Below, piece by piece: positions 15,093 to 21,874 of a DNA stretch of 21,874 nt (position 1 is its first letter; each line of letters opens with the position of its first letter). Below the pieces are notes generated by a model, which ran no database searches, was not told where the DNA came from, and saw nothing but the letters and a program-made list of their open reading frames with translations. This DNA comes from Euryarchaeota archaeon UBA495 (GTDB taxonomy: Archaea; Thermoplasmatota; Poseidoniia; Poseidoniales; Poseidoniaceae). Where the stretch lies: assembly GCA_002496845.1 (NCBI GenBank), contig DALQ01000105.1:1-21874 (forward strand), given 5' to 3'. The position numbers and the translations under genes are program-made.

Positions 15093-17912
15093 ATGAGCGA
15101 CGAGCCGATCCGTGTCGATGAGGTGGCGTGGCAACGCCGCTGGGACGAGGAAGGCGTGTTTGTGGCGCCCAACGAAGGCGAACGCCCGACCTTCTACTGC
15201 CTCGAGATGTACCCGTACCCCTCGGGCAAGATGCACATGGGGCACGTTCGAAACTACTCCATTGGCGACGCTGTGGCCCGCTACAAGCGCATGCGCGGAT
15301 ACGACGTGCTCTACCCGATGGGCTTCGATTCCTTTGGCATGCCCGCTGAAAACGCGGCGATCGCGGAAGGCGGCCACCCGCACGACATCACCGAGCGAAA
15401 CATGGCGAGCATCACCGCCCAGATCAAGCGCATGGGGTTCTCCTACGATTGGAACCGGCTGGTGAAAAGCCACGACCCGCAGTACTACCGTTGGAACCAG
15501 TGGTTTTTCCTCAAGTTCCTCGAACAAGGGCTCGCCTACCGCGAACAGGCTCCCGTCAACTGGTGTGAACCCTGCACGACCGTCCTGGCCAACGAGCAGG
15601 TCAAGGCCGGCCGGTGCTGGCGATGCAACGGCCCCGTGATTCAGAAGGACATGAGCCAATGGTTCCTCGATCTGCCGAGGTACGCTCAGGAATTGGTGGA
15701 CGGATTGGATGGGATCGATTTCCCTGAGCACGTCGCTTTGCTTCAGAAGGATTGGCTCGGTCGCTCCGAAGGTGCTGAAATCGCCTTCCAACTTGAGCAC
15801 GACCTCGGCGAGGTCCGCGTCTTTACCACGCGCCCCGACACCCTGTTTGGCGTGACCTTCCTCACCATGGCGCCCGAGCATCCAATGGCCGCCGAACTGA
15901 TGGCCGGACGGCCCGAAGAAGCCGCATGGCGTGACCTTCGTGATGAGGTGGCGCTGCTCTCAGAATTCGACCGCATCAAGCAGATGAAGAAGAAGAAAGG
16001 CATCTTCTCTGGTCTCCACGTCATCCATCCTCTGACCGGTGAACGCATCCCCATGTGGTTCGGGAATTTCGTCATTGCATCCTACGGCACGGGCGCGGTG
16101 ATGGCCGTTCCTGGTCACGACCAACGTGACTTCGAATTCGCGACCGCGTGCGGCTTGCCCGTCCGCCGGGTTATCGCCGACCCAAAGGGCAACGACGGAC
16201 CGATGAAGAAGGCCTTCGAAGACCTTGGACCAATGATCAACTCGCCTCAGGACGGCTTTGATGGATTGGAAGGCGACGAAGCAAAGCAAGCGGTCATCCG
16301 AGCCCTTGAAGCGGCCGAGGCAGGCGACCGAACGCTCAACTGGAAGATTCGTCCATGGTTGGTGTCTCGCCAGCGGTATTGGGGCACGCCGATTCCGATT
16401 ATCCACTGCCCGTCGTGCGGCGTTGTGCCTGTCCCAGAAGAGGACCTCCCCGTCGTGTTGCCCCGTGACGTGGCTTTCACGGGCACCGGAAACCCGCTCC
16501 TGACGTCGCCCTCCTTCCTTGAGGTGGACTGCCCAACCTGTGGCGAAGCTTCGCGACGTGAGACCGACACGATGGACACCTTCGTGGACTCCTCGTGGTA
16601 CTTCCTGCGGTACGCCGACGCCAACAACGAGACCATGTGTTTCGATGCTGAGGTGGCCAACCGCTGGATGAACGTCGATTTCTACTGTGGCGGCATTGAA
16701 CACGCTCAGATGCACCTCATCTACGCACGCTTCTGGACCAAGGCCCTTCGCGATCTTGGGTTGCACGACATGGACGAACCATTCCAGAGCCTGCTCTGCC
16801 AAGGCATGGTCAACAAAGCGGCGCCTTGGTGCGACTCCTGCGCAGTGACCCTGCCGGTGTCCGCGGCCGGCGCTCCTTGCCCACAGTGCGGCGATGCATT
16901 GGGCGAGCGTAGCGCGAAAATGAGCAAATCTCTGGGCAACACGGTGTCGCCCGAAGTGATGATCGAGCAATACGGTGCAGACACCGTTCGGCTGTTCATC
17001 CTCTTCGCGGCCAACCCGACGGCCGGCATGGACTGGTCCGATACGGCCGTGGAAGCCAACCACCGTGTGGTTCAGCACCTCTTGTCGATGCCCGAAACCC
17101 TGCTTTCCTGGGACGGCGAAGCCCACGACATGGACGCATGGATGCAGGCTCGCCTCGACCAGCGTACGTTGGAATGGGCGGAGGCCATGGAGTCCTACGA
17201 CCTCCGAAAGGCGGTCGAAATCAGCCACTTTGAACTGGTCAAGGACCTCAACTGGTACCTGCGAAGGGCTCCAGGAACCGCAGCGATGGGCCGCATGCTC
17301 CTCGAACGTTGGGCCCACCTCTTGGCGGTCTCCACGCCTCACATGGCTGAGGATTGGTGGGCGGCGGCCGGTCACGACGACCTTCTCGCAGCACGTGTGC
17401 TTGAGATGCCCTCCGTGCTCGACGACGCGGCCCAACACAGGTTGGACCAGGAAGCCCACCTTCGGGACATGCTTGACCAAGCCCGTCGTGTCAAGACCGT
17501 CGCCGAGCGTCACCTGGAAGGGCCGGCCACCAAAGCCACCTTCGTGGTCAGCGCTCCATGGCGCCGTACGCTCGCCGAATCGGCGTTGCGTCACCTTGCG
17601 GCCGATCAACCGATCAAGGCCTTTGGCGGCACGGTTGCTTCGCTTGGTTTGGTCGATGCGTCAAGGACGGGTGAACTCATGGGATTCTGGGGCAAGCGCA
17701 TGCTGCCTCAGGTGTTCAAGTGGGACGATGAAACACGGCGCATCCTCTTGTCCGGACTCGATGAAGGGGCCAACCTTGCGGCAAACGCCTCGTTCATCGC
17801 TCAAACCCTCGAGCTTGAGCAGGTTGAGGTCGTGGTGGCTGAAAGCTCCGAGGACTTGACCGAGCGTGGAGGGGCAGCGATGCCCTTCGCTCCTTCCGTG
17901 GTCTTTGCCTGA
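15093..17912 (+). CDS. leuS: Leucyl-tRNA synthetase, bacterial-type body with archaeal-like C-terminus
   Basis: This 939-residue class I synthetase charges tRNA-Leu. The HIGH motif is HMGH (48-51), in the bacterial-style context PYPSGKMHMGHVRNY with GFDSFGMPAENAA (77-89). A zinc knuckle (C158, C161, C175, C178) precedes the CP1 editing domain (about 225-415; TTRPDT 245-250, GTGAVMAVPGHDQRD 332-346). More CxxC pairs lie at 439/442 and 480/483. A third zinc ribbon (C580, C583, C596, C599) stands just before KMSKS (609-613). The anticodon-binding domain covers about 685-775. The last 160 residues lack the bacterial V-x-GK-x-R tail. They resemble archaeal LeuRS C-termini in layout (VVSAPWRR 818-825, ending AAMPFAPSVVFA). 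ATG 15093 has a Shine-Dalgarno. The stop abuts the convergent gene exactly. Confidence 0.97.
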   Translation: MSDEPIRVDEVAWQRRWDEEGVFVAPNEGERPTFYCLEMYPYPSGKMHMGHVRNYSIGDAVARYKRMRGYDVLYPMGFDSFGMPAENAAIAEGGHPHDITERNMASITAQIKRMGFSYDWNRLVKSHDPQYYRWNQWFFLKFLEQGLAYREQAPVNWCEPCTTVLANEQVKAGRCWRCNGPVIQKDMSQWFLDLPRYAQELVDGLDGIDFPEHVALLQKDWLGRSEGAEIAFQLEHDLGEVRVFTTRPDTLFGVTFLTMAPEHPMAAELMAGRPEEAAWRDLRDEVALLSEFDRIKQMKKKKGIFSGLHVIHPLTGERIPMWFGNFVIASYGTGAVMAVPGHDQRDFEFATACGLPVRRVIADPKGNDGPMKKAFEDLGPMINSPQDGFDGLEGDEAKQAVIRALEAAEAGDRTLNWKIRPWLVSRQRYWGTPIPIIHCPSCGVVPVPEEDLPVVLPRDVAFTGTGNPLLTSPSFLEVDCPTCGEASRRETDTMDTFVDSSWYFLRYADANNETMCFDAEVANRWMNVDFYCGGIEHAQMHLIYARFWTKALRDLGLHDMDEPFQSLLCQGMVNKAAPWCDSCAVTLPVSAAGAPCPQCGDALGERSAKMSKSLGNTVSPEVMIEQYGADTVRLFILFAANPTAGMDWSDTAVEANHRVVQHLLSMPETLLSWDGEAHDMDAWMQARLDQRTLEWAEAMESYDLRKAVEISHFELVKDLNWYLRRAPGTAAMGRMLLERWAHLLAVSTPHMAEDWWAAAGHDDLLAARVLEMPSVLDDAAQHRLDQEAHLRDMLDQARRVKTVAERHLEGPATKATFVVSAPWRRTLAESALRHLAADQPIKAFGGTVASLGLVDASRTGELMGFWGKRMLPQVFKWDDETRRILLSGLDEGANLAANASFIAQTLELEQVEVVVAESSEDLTERGGAAMPFAPSVVFA

Positions 17913-20489
17913 TCATTCCTCTTCGGACGAAGGCGTGTGGGACGTTTCCCGCCCGGTGAAGAAAGTCCATCCGGCGGCGGCAAAGACCACCACGGAAAGC
18001 ACGAGCAGGGTCGTGGCGGTCCAGCCAATGCCGCCTTCTGCTCCGTCGCTTCCTTGGCCCGGGAGCGCACATCCGTTGAGGTCCACTCGAAGGCCGGATG
18101 CGGTGCCACCGCACCGGTCGAGGAAGTTCGAGACGCCGTCTTGATCGTCGTCGGCCTGCAAGGCGCTGCACCCTTGTCCATCCACGTCGACGCTGAGGGG
18201 CGTCCGAGCACACGCGTCGAAATCGTCCGTCACGCCGTCTTGGTCGTCGTCGTCGTCTTCTTCTGCGTCAGAACATCCGTCGCCGTCCGCGTCCAACGCA
18301 AGGCTCAGCCGACCCACGATGCCACGGGGGCATCCGTCTGCGGGGTCAACGCGTCCGTCGTCGTCGTCATCGGTGTCCTCCTCGTCCGCGCATCCATCAC
18401 CGTCGTGGTCGGCTTCAGGGCCAAACCCAACCATGCCTGCAGGGCATCGGTCGTACGCGTCGAGGACGCCGTCGTTGTCGTCGTCTTGGTCGTCGTTGTC
18501 GTCCCTGCACCCGTCACGGTCGTGATCGGTGGACGTCGTTGAGGTCCAGGCGTTGAAATCGAGCGGGCATCCGTCGTCTGTTGCGTTGATTCCGTCGTTG
18601 TCGGCATCGTCGTCGCAGGCGTTGCCGATCCCGTCTCCATCGAGGTCCGCCTGACCCGGGTCGGACACGGTGGGGCACACATCGGCCTGATCCACCCATC
18701 CATCGCCGTCCGTGTCCACGTCGGAACATCCGTCCCCCTCCTGATCTTCCTCAGGCGTGGACACCCAGCCGACAGGGCCTTTCGGACAGGCGTCGTTGTG
18801 GTCAAAGATGCCGTCCTCGTCGTCATCGAAGTCCTCGTCGATGTCGCGGCACCCGTCTTCGTCGTGGTCCGAGGTCCGCGTGCTCCACCATCCTGTGGCG
18901 CCTGTGGGGCAGTCGTCGAGGTCATCGGCGACACCGTCGCCGTCGTCGTCGGGGTCGCACACGTCGCCCAACCCGTCGCCGTCGAGGTCGATTTGATCGG
19001 GATCTGCGGCCTTCGGGCACACGTCGATGGCGTCGAGCACACCGTCGTCGTCAAGGTCCGCCGCATAGGCCCACACCAGCACGTCACGGCCACCTTCAAC
19101 GCGGTGCTCTTGGCCATCGAGGGTCAGGTCCTCGTCGAAACTTGCCGCCATGACCCAGCGGCCGTTGGCGTCGAAGCTCAAAGCAGCAATGCGTTCGTCA
19201 CCGTCTCCACCGAGACCTCGCAGCCACCGGGTGTTTTCGGTGTCGCCGAGGTGCGCCAGCCACCCGTCGTAGGCGTTGCCCGCGTCTGTGCCGTCTTGGT
19301 CGACCAGTTCGGAGGTTCCCAACGACAGCCCAGCGCTGCTCGTTCCTGCGAGGATGCGCGTTCCACTGGCGTCGATGTGGACGTCGACCGGCACGTCGGT
19401 GCCGGGTCCACCAAAGATTTCGACGTTCGACCACGTTGCGCCACCGGACACATCGGCGGCCCAAACGTCGATGCCTTGAGCCGAGGACACCGTGGCATCG
19501 GAGAAGATCGCTTCACCGCGCAACGTGCCCACCACCACGACGCCGTCTCCGACGCCGGTCGTGCACCGCATCGCCTGCACGTCGCCGCTGCTGTCGGTGC
19601 TCGTGGCCCAAGCAAAGGCGTCTCCTTCGCCGAATCGGACCACGGCCGCATCGGTGCCACCGCTGCTGGTCAGCACGTGATCGCCTGCAATGAGTTGGTC
19701 GCCGTAGGTGAGTGCGAGGTGCATCTGGCCCTGTCTGTTGGCGCACAGGGACGCGGTTTCCTCGATGATTTGCGTGGTTTGGATGCTGAGGCTTCGCAGC
19801 GTGGTTCCGCTCAAATCGAACTCGACCACAAGGATGGCTTCCCGGTCGCTGCCCGCAACGGGGTCCTCCAAACCGTCCACGTCCACCGAACCCTGATGGT
19901 GGACAGCGACGAAGGCAGAAGCGCCCTGAACGTCAAGATCCAGCACCTGAATCGGCTGCTCGGACATCAATTGGCGGGCCCACTGCCAGACGCCTGACTC
20001 GCTCACCCGAGCGAGGAAGACGAAGCCGTGGTCGGCCGTCGAGGTCTTCGTCAGGGTCAGCATTTGGCCAAAGGTGGCGTTGCAGGCCAACCCCGCGGTT
20101 CCTGCGCAGGCTCGACCTGCGATCAGCAGGTCGCCGTTTGGAAGCACGCCCACGCGGTCCACAACGTCCGTGCCGTTTGCTGAGGTGACGACGCTGCCGT
20201 GGGACCAGGTGCCGTTGGGATGGGTCCACGCCACGAAGCCGTCGAGGTTGTTGGCCGTTGAATTGGTCTCCATCGGGTTGAGGTCATCCTCGAGGCTCAT
20301 CCAGCCGGTGAAGGTCCCTGCGACGACCATGCGGTCTCCGCTGCGGACGAGGTCGTGGGGCACGTCGTCACCAAAACCGGCTGCGGTCAAGGCCCACCCA
20401 GCGGCTTCACCCTCCTCTGCAGCCACGTTGGCCGGCAGCCAGAGGCTCAGCGTGAGAAGCCCAACCAACAGAAGGGCGCGCCCACGCAT
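17913..20489 (-). CDS. Surface protein: beta-propeller-like ectodomain, TSP3 repeats, C-terminal membrane anchor
   Basis: This 858-residue protein has a signal peptide (about 1-24). An ectodomain (about 28-475) has loose repeats of the type WALTAAGFGDD, VAGTFTG and DGFVAWTHPNGTW, resembling SBBP-type propeller blades that report a value and its 'G.GDD' turn (fold is inference). Residues 477-807 hold canonical thrombospondin type-3 motifs such as DPDQIDLDGDGLGDVCD and DACPKGPVGW, with paired cysteines. A membrane helix (about 824-845) and a short acidic tail ending EEE follow. Calcium-stiffened stalk and surface location are inferred from the family. ATG 20489 starts a clean signal peptide and has CCTTGAT 24 nt upstream. 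The open frame continues to 20636 but without signal-like sequence. The stop is flush with that of leuS. Confidence 0.87.
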   Translation of the reverse strand: MRGRALLLVGLLTLSLWLPANVAAEEGEAAGWALTAAGFGDDVPHDLVRSGDRMVVAGTFTGWMSLEDDLNPMETNSTANNLDGFVAWTHPNGTWSHGSVVTSANGTDVVDRVGVLPNGDLLIAGRACAGTAGLACNATFGQMLTLTKTSTADHGFVFLARVSESGVWQWARQLMSEQPIQVLDLDVQGASAFVAVHHQGSVDVDGLEDPVAGSDREAILVVEFDLSGTTLRSLSIQTTQIIEETASLCANRQGQMHLALTYGDQLIAGDHVLTSSGGTDAAVVRFGEGDAFAWATSTDSSGDVQAMRCTTGVGDGVVVVGTLRGEAIFSDATVSSAQGIDVWAADVSGGATWSNVEIFGGPGTDVPVDVHIDASGTRILAGTSSAGLSLGTSELVDQDGTDAGNAYDGWLAHLGDTENTRWLRGLGGDGDERIAALSFDANGRWVMAASFDEDLTLDGQEHRVEGGRDVLVWAYAADLDDDGVLDAIDVCPKAADPDQIDLDGDGLGDVCDPDDDGDGVADDLDDCPTGATGWWSTRTSDHDEDGCRDIDEDFDDDEDGIFDHNDACPKGPVGWVSTPEEDQEGDGCSDVDTDGDGWVDQADVCPTVSDPGQADLDGDGIGNACDDDADNDGINATDDGCPLDFNAWTSTTSTDHDRDGCRDDNDDQDDDNDGVLDAYDRCPAGMVGFGPEADHDGDGCADEEDTDDDDDGRVDPADGCPRGIVGRLSLALDADGDGCSDAEEDDDDDQDGVTDDFDACARTPLSVDVDGQGCSALQADDDQDGVSNFLDRCGGTASGLRVDLNGCALPGQGSDGAEGGIGWTATTLLVLSVVVFAAAGWTFFTGRETSHTPSSEEE
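18068..19059 (-). repeat. Protein-coding TSP3 repeat array
   Basis: Aspartate-rich repeats of the form DxDxDGxxDxxDxCP with a variable GW-containing linker are read on the minus strand. They are closer to classic thrombospondin type-3 units than the QW-containing repeats at 9419-11235, so the two arrays are related in type but not recent copies of each other. Confidence 0.75.
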
Positions 20490-20513
20490 GCTCCCCAACG
20501 TGCCCTTCTGCGT

Positions 20514-20520
20514 ATCAAGG
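20514..20520 (-). promoter_or_regulatory. Putative TATA-like box of the second surface-protein gene
   Basis: The minus strand reads CCTTGATACG. CCTTGAT ends 24 nt before the ATG at 20489, the same spacing as the boxes of the aminotransferase, bolA and hydrolase genes. Confidence 0.42.
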
Positions 20521-20571
20521 GTGGTCCCTGCTCGTGCGAAGGGATGATGGCCGCCATGAGGGTCGACGCAC

Positions 20572-21051
20572 GTGGACGAGTGGACGCACCGGCAGCGCGC
20601 GCTCGCGCCCGAGGCCGCCATGCGCGGTTGCGGCAACCTGCTGGAATTGGGGTCATGGCCACGTTGGATGGTGGGTCAACCGGCCATGATGGCGCCGAGC
20701 GTCGTTCGGCCCGAGGAAGGCATGACCTTGGAGATTCACCGCTTGCTTCGTGGCGTTCCCCTGGTCGAGCGATGGCGCGTGCTGGAGGTGCGGGAAGGCG
20801 AGGCTCCGCCCTTCGCCGAGGTCCTGTTGGAACTCGAAGGTCAACTTCGTGGGGAACGCCCGGCAGGCCGGGCCTTCCTCGGCCTCCAACTTCGGTTGAC
20901 GGTTTTGGCCGAGGAGGACGGCGGCGTTGAAGCCGCCGTGAAGTGGGCGCCTCGGGGCCTCCACCGGCTGCTTGCCCGGCGCCTTCGCGCCGACGTGGGA
21001 AACCTTGCCGAACGCTGGGTGACTGACCTCGCTGCCGCCTGCGACGCGTGA
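20572..21051 (+). CDS. Small protein, possibly SRPBCC/START-like fold
   Basis: This 159-residue soluble protein has no membrane segment. The layout resembles the SRPBCC (polyketide cyclase/START-like) fold: an initial strand WTHRQRALAPEAAMRG, then NLLELGSWPRWMVG (22-35, like the usual 'd-x-x-x-W-P-x-W' motif), a run of alternating beta strands, and a long closing helix RRLRADVGNLAERWVTDL near the end. That fold binds lipids or other hydrophobic ligands. The ligand here is unknown and the assignment is tentative. It starts with GTG 20572 (a stop lies in frame at 20557-20559). No promoter box or Shine-Dalgarno is clear, so the start could also be the ATG at 20620. The nuclease-like gene follows after 38 nt. 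Confidence 0.55.
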   Translation: MDEWTHRQRALAPEAAMRGCGNLLELGSWPRWMVGQPAMMAPSVVRPEEGMTLEIHRLLRGVPLVERWRVLEVREGEAPPFAEVLLELEGQLRGERPAGRAFLGLQLRLTVLAEEDGGVEAAVKWAPRGLHRLLARRLRADVGNLAERWVTDLAAACDA

Positions 21052-21089
21052 CCGGCGCGTTCAAGGAGCGTCGTCAGCGGCTCCACACC

Positions 21090-21874
21090 ATGAGCGACAA
21101 CCGCTCCCCTCGTCGAAACAACAGGGACGGGGGCCGTCGAGGTCGTGGCTCTGGAGGCGGCCGTGGACGCCGCTCAGGTGGTGGCGGAGGCAACAGGTCC
21201 CGCCGACCCAAGCGCTACGGAAGCGCGCCAATCGCCGATGCTCGCGCCCGTTCAGCGGACGCGATCGCCGACGCGAACGACAAAGCCGAGGCGCGTTTCG
21301 AGCGCAAGGAACCTGTGATGGGCTTTCCAAAAGACATGGAGGAGCCGCGTCGCTTTTCCTTCGAGTGGCCCCTGACTCCGGTGCCTCTGGCCACCGAAGA
21401 GGAGACCGCCGGCTTGGTCGTGCGCAAGGGCGAGTTTGGCTGGCTGCCCGACGCGCGTGTCGAGGAGATCGCCGCCAAACTCGAGGGCAAGGACATGTCC
21501 CTCGAGCAGGCCCTGTCGCTGCGCAGCGCCCTGCTGCAGCAGAAGACCGTGTATTCCCACTACAAGATGCAATCCCGAGGCCGTGATTTGCGAGCGGCCT
21601 ACGACAAGGGCGTGTCCATCGTTGAACTGTCCAAGCGCTTCGACTTCCCACCGATGAACATCTTCCGCACGGTGCTGGCTGAGAAGGGCTGGGGCAAGAC
21701 GAAGATCAAGGAGTCCTTCAAGGATCCAAAGCGCCTCAAGCAGCGCGAACGCGAAGAGTTCGAAGCCGCCGAAGCCGCGGACCGTGTCTCCAACGTGGAT
21801 CAGAGTGAATCTGCGGAAGCCGCAGACCTGTTCGAGGAAATCCTGGCCGATTGGTTCGAGGAGCAAGGCGTGCG
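21090..21874 (+). CDS. Probable CDIN1/C15orf41-like (TPD-motif) nuclease, N-terminal part with RG-rich tail (3' end outside window)
   Basis: The first 261 codons are present with no stop. Residues 1-45 are low-complexity Arg/Gly (for example RRGRGSGGGRGRR), like RNA-binding RGG tails. After a linker comes a short domain (about 105-150). Then comes a helical region (160-261) with YDKGVSIVELSKRFDFPP, a helix-turn-helix shape, and IKESFKDPKRLK. It closes with NVDQSESAEAADLFEEILADWFEEQGV. The order (HTH, then 'DPxxI/L', then a helix leading to a nuclease core) matches what I recall of the CDIN1 family, found in archaea and eukaryotes. Its PD-(D/E)XK/TPD core would lie beyond the window, so catalysis cannot be checked. 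ATG 21090 is chosen as the first start after the upstream stop. Confidence 0.5.
   Translation, partial: MSDNRSPRRNNRDGGRRGRGSGGGRGRRSGGGGGNRSRRPKRYGSAPIADARARSADAIADANDKAEARFERKEPVMGFPKDMEEPRRFSFEWPLTPVPLATEEETAGLVVRKGEFGWLPDARVEEIAAKLEGKDMSLEQALSLRSALLQQKTVYSHYKMQSRGRDLRAAYDKGVSIVELSKRFDFPPMNIFRTVLAEKGWGKTKIKESFKDPKRLKQREREEFEAAEAADRVSNVDQSESAEAADLFEEILADWFEEQGV

Noticed and set aside
15960..17609. 549-codon open frame antisense to leuS
   Set aside because: It lies wholly inside leuS on the other strand. Its translation is Arg/His-rich without motifs, as expected for GC-rich shadow frames.
1..21874. tRNA, rRNA, CRISPR array, insertion sequence or prophage genes
   Set aside because: The gaps are all at most 126 bp and none shows a cloverleaf, repeat-spacer pattern or inverted-repeat-bounded transposase. 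The only repeats are within the two surface-protein genes.

Overview
The window looks like a piece of a compact, GC-rich archaeal chromosome. The best guess is a marine Poseidoniia (Marine Group II) euryarchaeon. This is inference: there is no rRNA gene or other phylogenetic marker here. It rests on two large membrane-anchored surface proteins with aspartate-rich thrombospondin type-3-like repeats, a membrane-bound tandem winged-helix protein, a leucyl-tRNA synthetase with a bacterial-type body and an archaeal-looking tail, a probable archaeal/eukaryotic CDIN1 (C15orf41)-like nuclease, and TATA-like boxes just upstream of start codons that mostly lack Shine-Dalgarno sites.

Layout. Positions 1-5377 are rich in surface-glycan functions: the start of a DegT-family sugar aminotransferase (-), a secreted divergent polysaccharide deacetylase (+), a polysaccharide flippase (+) and a family-4 glycosyltransferase (-). 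Between them lie a BolA-monothiol glutaredoxin operon (-) and a two-helix membrane protein with a Pro/Gln-rich tail (-). Positions 5387-8068 hold ribulose-phosphate 3-epimerase (upstream partner of the glycosyltransferase gene), thioredoxin (+) and a winged-helix/STAND ATPase (-). Positions 8195-11674 encode a 1159-residue surface protein: signal peptide, seven-blade WD40-like propeller, twelve aspartate-rich repeats, membrane helix and cytoplasmic tail. Next come a metallo-beta-lactamase-fold hydrolase (-), diverging from a receptor-like protein with four beta-sandwich ectodomains, one membrane helix and two cytoplasmic winged helices (+), then leuS (+). Positions 17913-20489 (-) encode a second propeller/TSP3/membrane-anchor protein. 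The right end has a possible SRPBCC-fold protein and the first 261 codons of the CDIN1-like nuclease, which has an RG-rich N-terminus.

Organisation. Genes alternate strands in small units. All five convergent junctions are packed within -22 to +5 bp. Several first-in-unit genes have a TTGAA/TTGAT or TTTAA box ending 22-24 nt before the ATG, as expected for leaderless transcripts. Genes inside units (grx, the glycosyltransferase, leuS) have clear Shine-Dalgarno sequences instead. No tRNA, rRNA, CRISPR array, insertion sequence or integrase was seen. The longest gene-free gap is 126 bp.
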